Source: VAZQ01 sp045811525 (GTDB lineage: Bacteria > Pseudomonadota > Alphaproteobacteria > Rhizobiales > Xanthobacteraceae). Taken from it: a stretch of DNA of 64,000 bases. Below the pieces are notes generated by a model. The model was not told the DNA's origin. It did not search any database and saw only the letters and a list, made by a program, of their open reading frames with translations. The stretch is taken from contig JBJMTV010000004.1 of the NCBI GenBank assembly GCA_045811525.1, forward strand, positions 206,062-270,061. Direction: 5' to 3'. The translations under genes and the position numbers were made by a program. Below, piece by piece: positions 8,174-17,079 of this stretch (its first letter is position 1; each line of letters begins with the position of its first letter).

Positions 8174-9316
8174 TCAGCCAACCTGAGTGGGATCCACAAT
8201 GAAGTTCGTGAACCCGCCGTTGCGATCCTGCATCGCCGCCATCGCGTCATTGACCGCGGAGAGCGGGAAGGTGCGATGCTCGAGTGGTGAGACATCGAGT
8301 GTACCCGCCGCGACCATCGCTGCCATGTCCTCGCCCTCGCCGCTGGTGAACCAGACCGAGCCTTGCAGTCCGATCCGGTTGGTCATCAACCAGAAGGCAT
8401 TCAGCGGCAGCACCTCCATGACCGCGCCGACTGTCGCGGCGCGACCGCCGCGGCGCAACGTGAATAGTGGGCGCATGAAAGCGGCGGCGGTGGCCCCTGG
8501 CGGCAAACAGTCGAGCGAGCTGTCCACGCCGTAGCCGTCGGTCAAGGATTTCGCCCAGGACACGAGCGGATCTGCTGGCCCGATCGGTACGCTTTCGTCG
8601 ACCGCGTAGACTTCGATGCGTTGCGGGCACAACGCCTTGACGTGCTCGAGCAATGCTTTGTTGCGGCCGGTTCCGAGAATTTTGGTGGCACCCATGGCAA
8701 GCGCCAGCATCGCGGCATTCAGGCCCAGCATGCCGCTGATCCCGTTCACCAGGAAGTTTTGGCCTGGGCCCACCCCAAGCTTCTTCATGGCGGCGTATGC
8801 CGTGCCGAAATAGCCGAAGCGCGCCGCTGCCTGGTAGCTCACATTGTCCGGCAGCATCACGAGAGAATCTTCAGGCGCAGTGATGAACTGGCACAATCCA
8901 CCATACGGATAGGCTTTCATGATCTCTTGCGATCGGCCGAAATATCCCTGGAACGTGAAAGCTGGGCAGTCGAGCGGCTGGCCGCTGCGACACATGCGGC
9001 ATGATCCACATTTGCGCGCCGGGTTGACGTAGACGCGGTCGCCCGGGGCCACCGAGCGCACCTGGTCGCCGACCTTGCTGATGACCCCGGTTGGATCGAG
9101 GCCGAAGATTGCCGGGAGCGGCGGCATCGCCTTTGGATCGGGGGCCGTGCCGAAAAAATTTGACACGACCCGCGCGAGATTGGGCACGATTCCGCAAGCT
9201 TTCACCTCGACCAGCACGTCGCTCGGCCGCGGCTCAGGAATCGCAATCTGGTCAAGTTTCATCGGCTCGCCGTATTTGTGCAGCCGCGCTGCAAGCATGG
9301 TCGGCATGCCGGACAT
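8174..9316 (-). CDS. medium-chain zinc-type alcohol dehydrogenase with altered catalytic-zinc site
   Basis: The 380-residue protein has the medium-chain dehydrogenase layout: N-terminal catalytic GroES-like fold, then a Rossmann domain. The structural-zinc cysteines are intact (CGSCRMCRSGQPLDC, Cys103, 106, 109 and 117), as is the first catalytic ligand Cys41 in VKACGI. The second catalytic ligand, normally His in G-H-E, is replaced: the segment reads IFGLDPTGV. The nucleotide-binding loop is also unusual (NGISGMLGLNAAML instead of GxGxxG). It may use another ligand set or substrate class. A GGAG site precedes the ATG. It is a single gene with no obvious operon partner. Confidence 0.87.
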   Translation of the reverse strand: MSGMPTMLAARLHKYGEPMKLDQIAIPEPRPSDVLVEVKACGIVPNLARVVSNFFGTAPDPKAMPPLPAIFGLDPTGVISKVGDQVRSVAPGDRVYVNPARKCGSCRMCRSGQPLDCPAFTFQGYFGRSQEIMKAYPYGGLCQFITAPEDSLVMLPDNVSYQAAARFGYFGTAYAAMKKLGVGPGQNFLVNGISGMLGLNAAMLALAMGATKILGTGRNKALLEHVKALCPQRIEVYAVDESVPIGPADPLVSWAKSLTDGYGVDSSLDCLPPGATAAAFMRPLFTLRRGGRAATVGAVMEVLPLNAFWLMTNRIGLQGSVWFTSGEGEDMAAMVAAGTLDVSPLEHRTFPLSAVNDAMAAMQDRNGGFTNFIVDPTQVG

Positions 9317-9597
9317 CGATTTTCTCCAATGACAGTCGAGCTTCAGTAGCTACTCAATCAAGCATCGCACCTGATTGAATTCGGTGCAGAGAGAGTTGCG
9401 GCATTCCTTGGGTTGCCGTCGCTCGCGTGCTGGCTTTTAGCAGCTTACTACCGTCGCGACGCATTCATCGCATCTAGGAATATCGGATCGGCCCCAGTAT
9501 CATCTGCGTAGAAGGCCCTTAGTGAAGCGGTAGGGCGGGCGCAGCCCTGTCGTGCTTGCATCAGATGCTCCGGAACTCGTGCGAGGGTTGTCTGCTC

Positions 9598-9888
9598 ATG
9601 TCAATCGTCCGCCTCATTCACATCAAGATCGATCCGTCTGAAACGCAACAGGCAATGCAGGTCTGGAAGAAGGAATGTGCTCCGTTGATGATCCAGCAAA
9701 AGGGCTGCATTTCTGAAAAGCTACTGCGCTGCCGCGACACCCACGAGTTCATCTCTTACTCGGAGTGGGAGACAGAGGCAGACATACAGACCTACCTCAA
9801 TGGCGACGCTCACAAGGAAATCGTCCGGCATACCCGCGGGCTGAAAGGAGCGAAGGCCGAGGTCAAGCTTTACGATCTCGTCACCTGA
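9598..9888 (+). CDS. antibiotic biosynthesis monooxygenase (ABM)/dimeric ferredoxin-like fold protein
   Basis: The 96-residue protein, started at the ATG at 9598 (MSIVRLIHIKIDPSET), fits the dimeric alpha-beta barrel ABM family: an N-terminal strand, the segment CISEKLLRCRDTHEFISYSE and the helix ETEADIQTYLNG. An upstream in-frame ATG at 9556 would add 14 unlikely residues. Such proteins range from quinone-forming monooxygenases to small stress proteins. It precedes the chromate transporter by about 150 bases on the same strand, but a joint role is not proven. Confidence 0.75.
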   Translation: MSIVRLIHIKIDPSETQQAMQVWKKECAPLMIQQKGCISEKLLRCRDTHEFISYSEWETEADIQTYLNGDAHKEIVRHTRGLKGAKAEVKLYDLVT

Positions 9889-10041
9889 TATGCGCGCTTG
9901 GCGAAAGCCCGGAGACGACCCGGATTTCGCTCCTGGCCTATGGCTGCGCCGCCCTGCGCGAGGCGTTCCGCTCGTAGCAAGCGCTCTCCCCACAAGGGAA
10001 CGTGCCAAGCGCCGCGTCCGCACGCACAGCACGGACGCGCG

Positions 10042-11457
10042 ATGTCGTTCATGAGTGCCGCCGCAATCGCCCGTCCAACTCCGGTTGCTGCAGCCAAGCG
10101 GCCGGCTTACCCCACTCTGGGCGAGGCCTTCGTCGTCTGGCTAAGAGTGGCTGGTCTGAGCTTCGGGGGCCCGGCTGGCCAAATCGCGGTGATGCATCGC
10201 ATCCTGGTGGAGGAGAAGCGGTGGATCTCGGAAAGCCGCTTTCTGCACGCGCTCAACTACTGCATGCTTTTGCCCGGACCGGAAGCGCAGCAACTCGCCA
10301 CTTATGTAGGCTGGCTGATGCACCGCACGCTTGGCGGCATCATGGCGGGAGTGTTGTTCATCATTCCAGGCATTATTGCGATCATGGCGTTGAGCTACAT
10401 CTACGCCGGCTGGGGCAATGTAACGGCCATTGTAGCGCTGTTCTTCGGGCTCAAAGCGGCAGTGCTGGCCATTGTGCTCGAGGCAGTGATCCGGATTGGC
10501 AAGCGGTCACTCAAGAACAATGCCCTGGTGGTGCTCGCGGGCGCAGCCTTCGTGGCGATTTTCTTCTTCAACGTGCCGTTTCCGATCATCATCTTCGGCG
10601 CAGGCTTGATCGGTTTTGTTGGGTCCTGGAGCGGTGCGTCGGTGTTTCAAGTCGAGAGCGGTCATGCCGGCGGGAAACATCATGAGGCGACCATCGCCGC
10701 TGTTCTCGGAGATGAATTGCCCGAGCACGCGCGGCCAACGGTTGGCCGGGCAGTCCGGGCCGCGTGCGTCTGGCTGGCGTTGTGGCTGATCCCGGTGATC
10801 GCGATCGTCGCGAGTGTCGGAGCGGCCAACGTCTTCAGCCAGATAGCAGTCTTCTTCAGCAAGATGGCAATGGTCACGTTCGGCGGCGCTTACGCGGTTC
10901 TGGCCTACGTCGCGCAGGAGGCGGTGGAAAGCTACGGCTGGTTGAAGCCAGGCGAGATGCTCGACGGATTAGCCATGGCGGAGACGACACCGGGGCCGCT
11001 GATCATGGTTCTGCAGTTCGTCGGGTTCATGGCGGCGTTCCGGGAGCCCGGAATGCTGCCGCGCATGCTCGCCGGCACGCTCGGCGGGCTGCTGGCCACC
11101 TGGGTGACATTCACGCCCTGCTTTCTATGGATCTTTCTCGGCGCGCCCTTTGTCGAGGTACTGCGCGAAAACAAGGCGCTCAACGGCGCGCTGTCGGCGA
11201 TCACTGCCGCTGTCGTGGGGGTAGTGCTCAATCTTGCTATCTGGTTCGCGCTACACGCCATGTTTCGTGAAGTCCGGCCAGTGCACGGGTACGGGCTCGC
11301 ATTCGACATGCCGGTGCTGGCGAGCGTCAATGCCTGGGCGGTGGTGCTCTCCCTTGTGGCGATCGTTGGTATCTTCCGGCTCAAGATCGGCATGATTACG
11401 ATGCTTGCGATCAGCTCCGCAGGCGGACTTGGTCTGCATCTCGTGGGAATGATCTGA
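10042..11457 (+). CDS. chrA: chromate transporter, two-domain ChrA type
   Basis: The roughly 471-residue integral membrane protein has two homologous CHR halves. The first begins AGLSFGGPAGQIAVMHRILV, the second FSKMAMVTFGGAYAVLAYV, each with the family's F-G-G signature, and a PGP-type motif occurs in each half (LLPGPEAQQL; TTPGPLIMVLQF). Long-chain ChrA exports chromate driven by the membrane potential and lowers cytoplasmic chromium(VI). Start choice: frames extend to 9898, but the added 48 residues are basic and prolines-rich, so I prefer ATG 10042 (or ATG 10051). A DUF1259 gene follows 139 bases downstream. No chrB regulator is visible. Confidence 0.9.
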   Translation: MSFMSAAAIARPTPVAAAKRPAYPTLGEAFVVWLRVAGLSFGGPAGQIAVMHRILVEEKRWISESRFLHALNYCMLLPGPEAQQLATYVGWLMHRTLGGIMAGVLFIIPGIIAIMALSYIYAGWGNVTAIVALFFGLKAAVLAIVLEAVIRIGKRSLKNNALVVLAGAAFVAIFFFNVPFPIIIFGAGLIGFVGSWSGASVFQVESGHAGGKHHEATIAAVLGDELPEHARPTVGRAVRAACVWLALWLIPVIAIVASVGAANVFSQIAVFFSKMAMVTFGGAYAVLAYVAQEAVESYGWLKPGEMLDGLAMAETTPGPLIMVLQFVGFMAAFREPGMLPRMLAGTLGGLLATWVTFTPCFLWIFLGAPFVEVLRENKALNGALSAITAAVVGVVLNLAIWFALHAMFREVRPVHGYGLAFDMPVLASVNAWAVVLSLVAIVGIFRLKIGMITMLAISSAGGLGLHLVGMI

Positions 11458-11596
11458 CGAGGGCTGCCGTTGCACATGCAGATGAGCGATCATGTGGATC
11501 CTCGCCCTTGGGCCATGCGTTGCCACGAATTGGAACGTCCGGAGCAAGAGGGGCACCGGCCACTGATAATGCACAACGTCGAAGCAGGAGGAGAGA

Positions 11597-12487
11597 ATGA
11601 TGCGTGCTGCTCAAGCGCTTCTGATTTGCGGATTGGCGACGCTCGGCAACGCGGCGAGCGCGCAGCAGCCTGATTGGAAGAAAGTGGATGAGCTGCTTGG
11701 ACGTACGGCTGCAGTATCCGGCGACGTCCACCGCTACGGGTTCGGGCGCTCTGACCTGCAGGTGACGGTCGACGGCGTGGCCATCAAGACGCCGTTCGCG
11801 CTTGGTGGCTGGGTGGCGTTCAAACCGGCCCATGACGGCGCCATGCTCATGGGCGATCTCGTCCTGCTCGACACCGAGATCAATCCTGTGATGAAGAAGC
11901 TCATTGAGAACGGGATGCAAATCACTGCCGTGCACAACCACATTCTGCGCGGCAACCCCGCCACCTACTACATGCATATCGCCGGTCACGGCGATGCCGT
12001 GAGCCTCGCGACCACGCTCCGCGCTGGTTTGGCGGAAAGCAAGACTCCGCTCACCACGGCCGCAGCGGGCGCTGCCCCTCCCGCCATTGATCTCGATACC
12101 GCGCAGCTCGAGCAGATCATGGGAGTGAAGGGGACGAACAATGGTGGGGTTTATCAGTTCGGGGTGCCGCGCCGCGATCCGGTCAGCGAGGCGGGAGTGC
12201 CGATCACCCCCGCGGGGCCGATGGGAGTTGCCACGGCTATCAACTTCCAGCCGATTGGCGCCGGCAAGGCTGCGGTCACCGGCGATTTCGTTATGACGGC
12301 CGAGGAGGTGAACCCAGTGATCCAGACGTTGCGGGCGAACGGAATCGAGATTACCGCGCTGCACAGCCATATGCTCGACGAGCAACCGAGATTGTTCTTC
12401 ATGCATTTCTGGGCGAACGATGATGCGCTGAAGCTCGCGCGCGGGCTTCGCGCGGCGCTCGACAAAACGGCAAGTGCGAAAAGCTGA
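11597..12487 (+). CDS. exported DUF1259 (LppY/LpqO-like) protein with two tandem domains
   Basis: The 296-residue product has a signal peptide (MMRAAQALLICGLATLGNAA, cut near ASAQQ). Two repeats of the DUF1259 fold follow: the first around residues 25-140 with MQITAVHNHILRGNPATYYM, and the second around 160-290 with IEITALHSHMLDEQPRLFFM. The matched His-x-His pairs (HNH and HSH) look like metal-binding sites but no activity is established. An AGGAGGAGA ribosome site lies just before the ATG. It follows chrA in the same direction, so a role in metal or oxidant resistance in the periplasm is possible. Confidence 0.85.
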   Translation: MMRAAQALLICGLATLGNAASAQQPDWKKVDELLGRTAAVSGDVHRYGFGRSDLQVTVDGVAIKTPFALGGWVAFKPAHDGAMLMGDLVLLDTEINPVMKKLIENGMQITAVHNHILRGNPATYYMHIAGHGDAVSLATTLRAGLAESKTPLTTAAAGAAPPAIDLDTAQLEQIMGVKGTNNGGVYQFGVPRRDPVSEAGVPITPAGPMGVATAINFQPIGAGKAAVTGDFVMTAEEVNPVIQTLRANGIEITALHSHMLDEQPRLFFMHFWANDDALKLARGLRAALDKTASAKS

Positions 12488-12515
12488 TCTGCTGCCTTGC
12501 GAGTGGAAGCAAATA

Positions 12516-12537
12516 GGCCGGACGAAACCGTCCGGCC
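12516..12537. terminator. perfect 9-base-pair hairpin between convergent genes
   Basis: GGCCGGACG, the loop AAAC and CGTCCGGCC form a perfect stem 29 bases after the DUF1259 stop and 31 bases before the esterase stop on the other strand. There is no T-tract. A bidirectional terminator or mRNA 3' end stabiliser is likely by position. Confidence 0.6.
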
Positions 12538-12567
12538 GTGTATAGAGCGTGCGAACACCCTCTACGG

Positions 12568-13794
12568 TCAATGGTTCTTCATCAGTCCTGCCGCCGTGAA
12601 TGCCTTGTTGATTATCGAAGCAATGTCGAGCGTGGGTGACCGCGGCATCCTGCGGTTTGGTCCACCATCGACTCCGGGCTCCAATATTTCACCTTCGAGG
12701 ACAGGCGACGGCGCTGTAGCGCTGCGCGCGCTCGCCTGATCGGACAAGCGCCCGATACTTGCACGCTGCTTCGATGCAACAGCAGCGCGACTAGCATTCG
12801 TGAGGCCGAAGAACTCGGCAATGTGATGCGAGGAAGAAATTCCCGCCTCGAGCAGGAAAGGCCCGGCGGCACCGCATCCATCGCCGCCTCCACCTGTGGC
12901 GAGCGGTGTCCCGTGCGCCATGTTCGTGATCGTGTACGACTCGATGAGCTCATCGCCGACCTGGTTCACCCAAACCTGGCGCGGATAGCCATCAACCACC
13001 GTCTCGACCGATGGTGTCTTGGACAATCCGTGCACGTCGGTCCACTGCTTGACGATCTCACGCGCGTTTGCGGGGATCACGGTCTTGTCAGCGCCGCCAT
13101 GCCACACCGATACGCGCGGCCAGGGTCCTTTGTGCGGCGAGGCCGCGCGTACCAGATCACCCCAAGCGCGGGCGGAGCGCGAAGGACACTGAAACATGTT
13201 TTCGAACGCTTCTTTCACGTTCCCTGCCGCGCCATAGGGCAAGCCGGCGATAATCGCGCCGCCCGCGAAAACCTCAGGATAGGTTGCGAGCATGACGGAG
13301 GTCATCGCGCCTCCGGCTGAGAGCCCCGTGACGAACACGCGCTTCGGGTCGACCTGCCGATTCGATACCATCCTTTCGATCATCTGGCGGATGGAGAGGG
13401 CCTCACCGCGCCCTCGTTCCGTATCTGCCGGCTCGAACCAGTTGAAACAACCATTCGGATTGTTCGCCCGCTGCTGCTCGGGAAGAAGGAGAGCAAAGCC
13501 GAAGCGTTCGGCGAGCGTCGACCATCCTGCGCCACGATCATAGGAGCTTGCAGTCTGCGTGCAGCCGTGAAGAACGACAACCAGGGGGAGCTCTGACGAG
13601 GCCTGCTCCGGCAGGTATGTGAGCATGCGCAAGGCGCCCGGATTGGAGCCAAAGTCGCGGACTTCTGAAAGGTGGCTCGAGGTAGAACCGCTGTCCGCGG
13701 CCGCCCTGGCCAGTTGTGCCCCCGCTTGCATCAGCTTCTCCCAATTCCGGCGCTGCTTCAGGTACCCGCGCAAGGTCTTTGGTATGTTGAGCAC
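12568..13794 (-). CDS. PHB depolymerase-family esterase
   Basis: The 408-residue protein is a type-I esterase of the poly(3-hydroxybutyrate) depolymerase/LpqC family. The oxyanion segment is LPLVVVLHGCTQTASSYD, the lipase box GLSAGG holds Ser159, the acid is Asp236 in WHGGADKTVIP, and the base is His294 in NMAHGTPLA. No signal peptide is visible, so intracellular or unconventional localisation is possible; natural substrates range from PHB oligomers to feruloyl esters. The start is GTG with a GGAG site before it; the unstructured C-terminal tail past residue 330 is low complexity. It stands alone, convergent with the DUF1259 gene. Confidence 0.9.
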   Translation of the reverse strand: MLNIPKTLRGYLKQRRNWEKLMQAGAQLARAAADSGSTSSHLSEVRDFGSNPGALRMLTYLPEQASSELPLVVVLHGCTQTASSYDRGAGWSTLAERFGFALLLPEQQRANNPNGCFNWFEPADTERGRGEALSIRQMIERMVSNRQVDPKRVFVTGLSAGGAMTSVMLATYPEVFAGGAIIAGLPYGAAGNVKEAFENMFQCPSRSARAWGDLVRAASPHKGPWPRVSVWHGGADKTVIPANAREIVKQWTDVHGLSKTPSVETVVDGYPRQVWVNQVGDELIESYTITNMAHGTPLATGGGGDGCGAAGPFLLEAGISSSHHIAEFFGLTNASRAAVASKQRASIGRLSDQASARSATAPSPVLEGEILEPGVDGGPNRRMPRSPTLDIASIINKAFTAAGLMKNH

Positions 13795-14133
13795 CGGTCA
13801 CTCCTTCTCAGGTGGTCCGGACATAACGGCGAGACAGCAAAATGGTTGCTGCATTGCAGCAATTCAAGACGCGCCATGCATGAGGGCAAATTCTAGGCAG
13901 CCCGGCGTCCTTTTCGGCACGCGAGCCGGTGTGGCCCAAGCGGAAGAACTTCTCGGAAAAAGTTATCGGGGCCGCGGGCGCGGCCGGCTCAAGTCAATCC
14001 GCAGTAACCCCGGACACTCAAGCCTGCGCAGAATGGTGTAAAGAACGCGTCACCAATGCAGACTGTCGGCGCGAGATGCGGCGCGCTGCGTTTGCGCGCG
14101 GCGTCTGCACGTCAACGACAGCTCACGCGAGCA
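13795..14133. other. intergenic stretch without a supported gene
   Basis: An 87-codon plus-strand frame (13929-14192) is Cys- and Arg-rich, but it overlaps the next gene antisense and resembles no family I know. Otherwise only the esterase promoter region is expected here. Confidence 0.4.
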
Positions 14134-14406
14134 TCATGCGGCGGGCAACTCGACCGCGGTATTTTGCGTTTCGAGGGTGTCATAGACGCTGACCTGAACC
14201 ACGGGATGGCTCTTCTTGATTGCAAGCCCTGCGGTTCTAGCGCCCTCCATGGTGGCGTACGAGCCCTTCGTCTGGCGATCCACTTGAAGCAAGAACCGGC
14301 CAGTCTCTGCCTGCTTGCGCTGTGAGACCTGCTCCGGCACGGCTTCGCCCGCGTCTTGTTCAGGCATCCTCATCTGTTCACGCATCTTGATTTGGCGCGG
14401 CGCCAT
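14134..14406 (-). CDS. small conserved hypothetical protein
   Basis: The 90-residue product has a Met/Gln-rich N-terminal part (MAPRQIKMREQMRMPEQDAG) followed by a compact segment RFLLQVDRQTKGSYATMEGA and KSHPVVQVSVYDT that reads like two strands and a helix. An AAGGAGAG site lies about 5 bases before the ATG, supporting the start. The pattern recalls small proteins found in Bradyrhizobium-type genomes, but no function is known. It lies upstream of a 45-residue basic peptide gene on the same strand. Confidence 0.6.
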   Translation of the reverse strand: MAPRQIKMREQMRMPEQDAGEAVPEQVSQRKQAETGRFLLQVDRQTKGSYATMEGARTAGLAIKKSHPVVQVSVYDTLETQNTAVELPAA

Positions 14407-14581
14407 TCGACTCTCCTTGTGGGTGGGATGGCTTCACTTTAGGCTTTCCGGGAAGAGAATGCGACCCCAAGTGTTACGCGGAATGCTGCGCGAAAAGGCA
14501 GGGCGCGACTGAGGGGGCCTGCAGCTCGACGAAAATTCCAAATCGTCAGGTGCTATCTAAGTTAGTTCACGCGCCATCACA

Positions 14582-14719
14582 TCAGCTCTTTTTCGCAAAC
14601 GGAGTGCCGCCTGGCTTGCTTTGGCCCTGCGCCGCCTTGTAGGCCGAGACGGACTTGGTCTGGTTTTTGTCTGCCTTCGGTTTCTTCTTTTCCTTGTTGC
14701 TCTTTTGAGCTTTCGACAT
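14582..14719 (-). CDS. 45-residue lysine-rich small protein
   Basis: Hand translation gives a 45-residue peptide starting MSKAQKSNKEKKKPKADKNQ and ending GGTPFAKKS, with a GGAGG ribosome site 7 bases upstream of the ATG. Its length is below common ORF cutoffs. I recall near-identical short proteins in many Bradyrhizobium-related genomes, but no function is known. The very high Lys content suggests an extended nucleic-acid or acidic-partner binder, which is inference. The strand agrees with the neighbouring small genes. Confidence 0.75.
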   Translation of the reverse strand: MSKAQKSNKEKKKPKADKNQTKSVSAYKAAQGQSKPGGTPFAKKS

Positions 14720-15010
14720 GGTGATCCTCCTTGCCCGAAGCGGGAACGCTCGGCGTGGGCGTCTCGACCATTTCTAGGCGACGCCTTCTGCGGCGGAAAG
14801 GCCCCGCTCGCAAGAATCCTGGGGCCATGCGCATTGCTGAGGAGTCATGGCTCGGATGAGGAAAGGCTTAGTCCTGCGCGTCCCGTGATTAATGGCCGAT
14901 CCGCCTACTGCTTGGTGGAGCCCAGAGTTGTGGGTGCCTCCGCGACGCAGAGGCACCCGGTACTTCTAACCACGGGCAATCACATTCCGCGGCGTTCAGC
15001 AGTTTCCACG

Positions 15011-15082
15011 TCAGCGCGCGAGCAGCACCAGCAGGATGATGATGGGAATAGGGATGCCGAGCAGCCACAGCAAGATTGGCAT
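15011..15082 (-). CDS. 23-residue hydrophobic micro-protein
   Basis: The frame starts at ATG 15082 and stops at 15011. It encodes a nearly uninterrupted hydrophobic helix (MPILLWLLGIPIPIIILLVL, then LAR). A GGAGAGA site 5 bases before the ATG and its position 13 bases behind the 314-residue membrane protein gene suggest real translation in an operon. It is most probably a single-span membrane micro-peptide. Without conservation data the call stays tentative. Confidence 0.55.
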   Translation of the reverse strand: MPILLWLLGIPIPIIILLVLLAR

Positions 15083-15095
15083 AGCTATCTCTCCT

Positions 15096-16040
15096 TCACA
15101 GTTTGCGTGGCGTAAGGCGGCGGTCGGTCCATGTGCCGTCGCGGAGTTGACCGCCTTCCACGGCGGCGAGGCTTGCCGCAAACGCACCGAAGAGAAGTGC
15201 TGCAGTCATCCAGAAGGCGAGCTTGGCAGCAGCCCTTCTGGCGCGATCGGCCGCAGCCTTCGCCTCTGTGATCACATCGTTGACCCTTTTCTCGGCGTCC
15301 GCCTGGCTCATGCCGGTTTGCGCCGAGACCACCCGGGCAACGTAGGTTCGGTCGGCGGCGGAGATATCGCTGTTCTCCTTGAAGCTGGACGTCCACAGCC
15401 GCAAAACCTCGGCGCGTGCAGTCTCGTTATTTCCAGCCGGTGCCGCGGGGTTTGCAGCCGCGCCAGGAGCTGCGGCCGGCTGGTCAGTCCGGAACAAGCG
15501 GTCCACGGAAAGTTGTGACGGGCTCACGGAGGACGCAGCTTGCGCCGCAGCTGGCGCAACTCCAGAGGCAGCCCCACCAAGAACGTGGGTGATAGCAGCT
15601 CCTAACAGGGTCGCGCTGAGCAGAACGGAGAACGCCCAGGCGACGAGCCCATGAGCCGTGTCGCGGAAGAACACCTCATTGTTGTGGATGCCGGTCCACT
15701 TCGTGCGCAGGCGGGCGGCCAGGTATCCACCAACAGCGGAGGACATCACTGCAACAATCACGAGGTAGATGCCCGCCGCGGTTTTGAATGTGGAGCCGGA
15801 GACTCCGGAATCAGCCCAGGGCGATACCGACGAAAGTCCCAAGCCTGCCCCAAGGGCGAAGAGTGCGAGTGAAACGGCACATGTGACGACCGCCCCAGCG
15901 GCAATGCTTGCCCACGACACTCCCGATAGCATTTCCGTCCACGTCGAGCCTTCAGTCCGAACGGAGGTTTCCAAGATCCTCTCCTCTGGCAGGTTCCACT
16001 TAGGCGTGGAGGTAAATTCGTCGAGGAGCAAAAGTTCCAT
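15096..16040 (-). CDS. multi-span membrane protein of unknown function
   Basis: The 314-residue protein has membrane segments at about residues 41-70 (SWASIAAGAVVTCAVSLALF), 86-110 (AGIYLVIVAVMSSAVGGYLA), 128-155 (VAWAFSVLLSATLLGAAITH) and near the end (LAFWMTAALLFGAFAASLAA). Between the third and fourth lies a soluble Ala/Pro-rich linker and a helical region with RTYVARVVSAQTGMSQADAE. I recall this architecture in rhizobial genomes as a conserved unknown. A 23-residue membrane peptide gene follows 13 bases downstream and is probably cotranscribed. Confidence 0.75.
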   Translation of the reverse strand: MELLLLDEFTSTPKWNLPEERILETSVRTEGSTWTEMLSGVSWASIAAGAVVTCAVSLALFALGAGLGLSSVSPWADSGVSGSTFKTAAGIYLVIVAVMSSAVGGYLAARLRTKWTGIHNNEVFFRDTAHGLVAWAFSVLLSATLLGAAITHVLGGAASGVAPAAAQAASSVSPSQLSVDRLFRTDQPAAAPGAAANPAAPAGNNETARAEVLRLWTSSFKENSDISAADRTYVARVVSAQTGMSQADAEKRVNDVITEAKAAADRARRAAAKLAFWMTAALLFGAFAASLAAVEGGQLRDGTWTDRRLTPRKL

Positions 16041-16329
16041 AGCTGCAAGGAGGATTGGTTAACAGGACGATGGCGCCGATCAAAGGAGGCGATGTGTCGG
16101 GGGAAGCAGTGTGGTCGGCCCAGGGTGACGCATGAACCCTGAGCGCCTGCGTGGCGCCGGTAGTCAAAGCGCATGCCCGCCGCCGGACAGCCGTCCGAGA
16201 AGTAAGTTCCCGGCAGTACTGTTCTAAGTGTCCATTAAAGCATACATAAGTGGGGTTGCGACGAAGGTGAGCAACCAAGCACACGCCGTGGGTCTCTCCC
16301 ACGCTATGTCATTCAAGCGGGCAGATTAG

Positions 16330-16614
16330 ATGCGCAAAGTTGATGGTACCGCAGAGCTGGCATTGTTCGACTACAACACAGAGGCCGAGCTATTTTCGAC
16401 CGGACGCAGGAACTCCAGGCGATCGGCATTGGGCTACAAACGGTTCGCGCGAGCTGCGGATGCCATCCAGTTTGCCATCGAGGAGCTTCCTTCGGAGCTC
16501 CTGGTCGGGACCTACCTCGAAGTGAACGGAACGAGGTATAGCGGCAACGAGATCCACCATTTGTACGAGAGCCCAGAGTACCCGCTGGCTCGTGCGGCCC
16601 ACGCGCTTAAATGA
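16330..16614 (+). CDS. small conserved hypothetical protein
   Basis: The 94-residue protein starts MRKVDGTAELALFDYNTEAE and continues with FARAADAIQFAIEELPSELL, GTYLEVNGTRYSGNEIHHLY. The composition is balanced and looks like a compact alpha-beta fold. Similar short proteins occur in Bradyrhizobium-like genomes; no function is known. It is followed at 80 bases by another small gene in the same direction, so the pair may be cotranscribed. Confidence 0.6.
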   Translation: MRKVDGTAELALFDYNTEAELFSTGRRNSRRSALGYKRFARAADAIQFAIEELPSELLVGTYLEVNGTRYSGNEIHHLYESPEYPLARAAHALK

Positions 16615-16693
16615 ACGCACGCTCGCCCGTCGTGTGGCGCTTCAGAAGTCCGCATCAGTCTTGCCGCAAGCCGAACTGGAGCGAAATGCGCGC

Positions 16694-16990
16694 ATGACCG
16701 ACAAGGCCGTGGATCTTGACCAGCATCGCGGAATGGCCGCGCAGAAAGCAACAGACCTGCGTCGCCTTCTCGCAGAGGTTGCCGCCAACGAACAGGCGTT
16801 ACGCACGACCCAAGAAGAGCTCGAGGCACAGCTGATCGCGGCCCCGGCCTCCAACTGGCAGGAGGCTGCGGACAAGGTGCGTTATTTGCTCTCGGTGCTT
16901 GCGGCGACCCCGAGCGGACAGGACCCGCGCCGGAAGATGCTGATTCAGGCTGTTCTTGATGATTTCGACCGACTAGCCGAAGCCCCGTAG
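16694..16990 (+). CDS. small conserved hypothetical protein with helical hairpin
   Basis: The 98-residue product begins MTDKAVDLDQHRGMAAQKAT and goes on with DLRRLLAEVAANEQALRTTQ and a predicted second helix NWQEAADKVRYLLSVLAATP, then the basic PSGQDPRRKMLIQ. I recall this sequence style as a widespread Bradyrhizobium-family small protein. The ATG at 16694 is chosen over an in-frame upstream start at 16592 because that extension overlaps the previous gene and is poorly conserved in style. Function is unknown; the long amphipathic helices suggest a coiled-coil dimer. Confidence 0.65.
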   Translation: MTDKAVDLDQHRGMAAQKATDLRRLLAEVAANEQALRTTQEELEAQLIAAPASNWQEAADKVRYLLSVLAATPSGQDPRRKMLIQAVLDDFDRLAEAP

Positions 16991-17079
16991 AGAGCGGACA
17001 TCCGGTCCGCCCTGGCACTAGCGGTGCGCGGGTCTGCTGCGAGCCGCTTTCGCACACGGATGCGAGCTGTGGAATCCCG

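Noticed and set aside
11411..12571. 386-codon open frame antisense to the DUF1259 gene
   Set aside because: The plus-strand gene has a signal peptide, strong ribosome site and tandem domains; the antisense frame has none of these.
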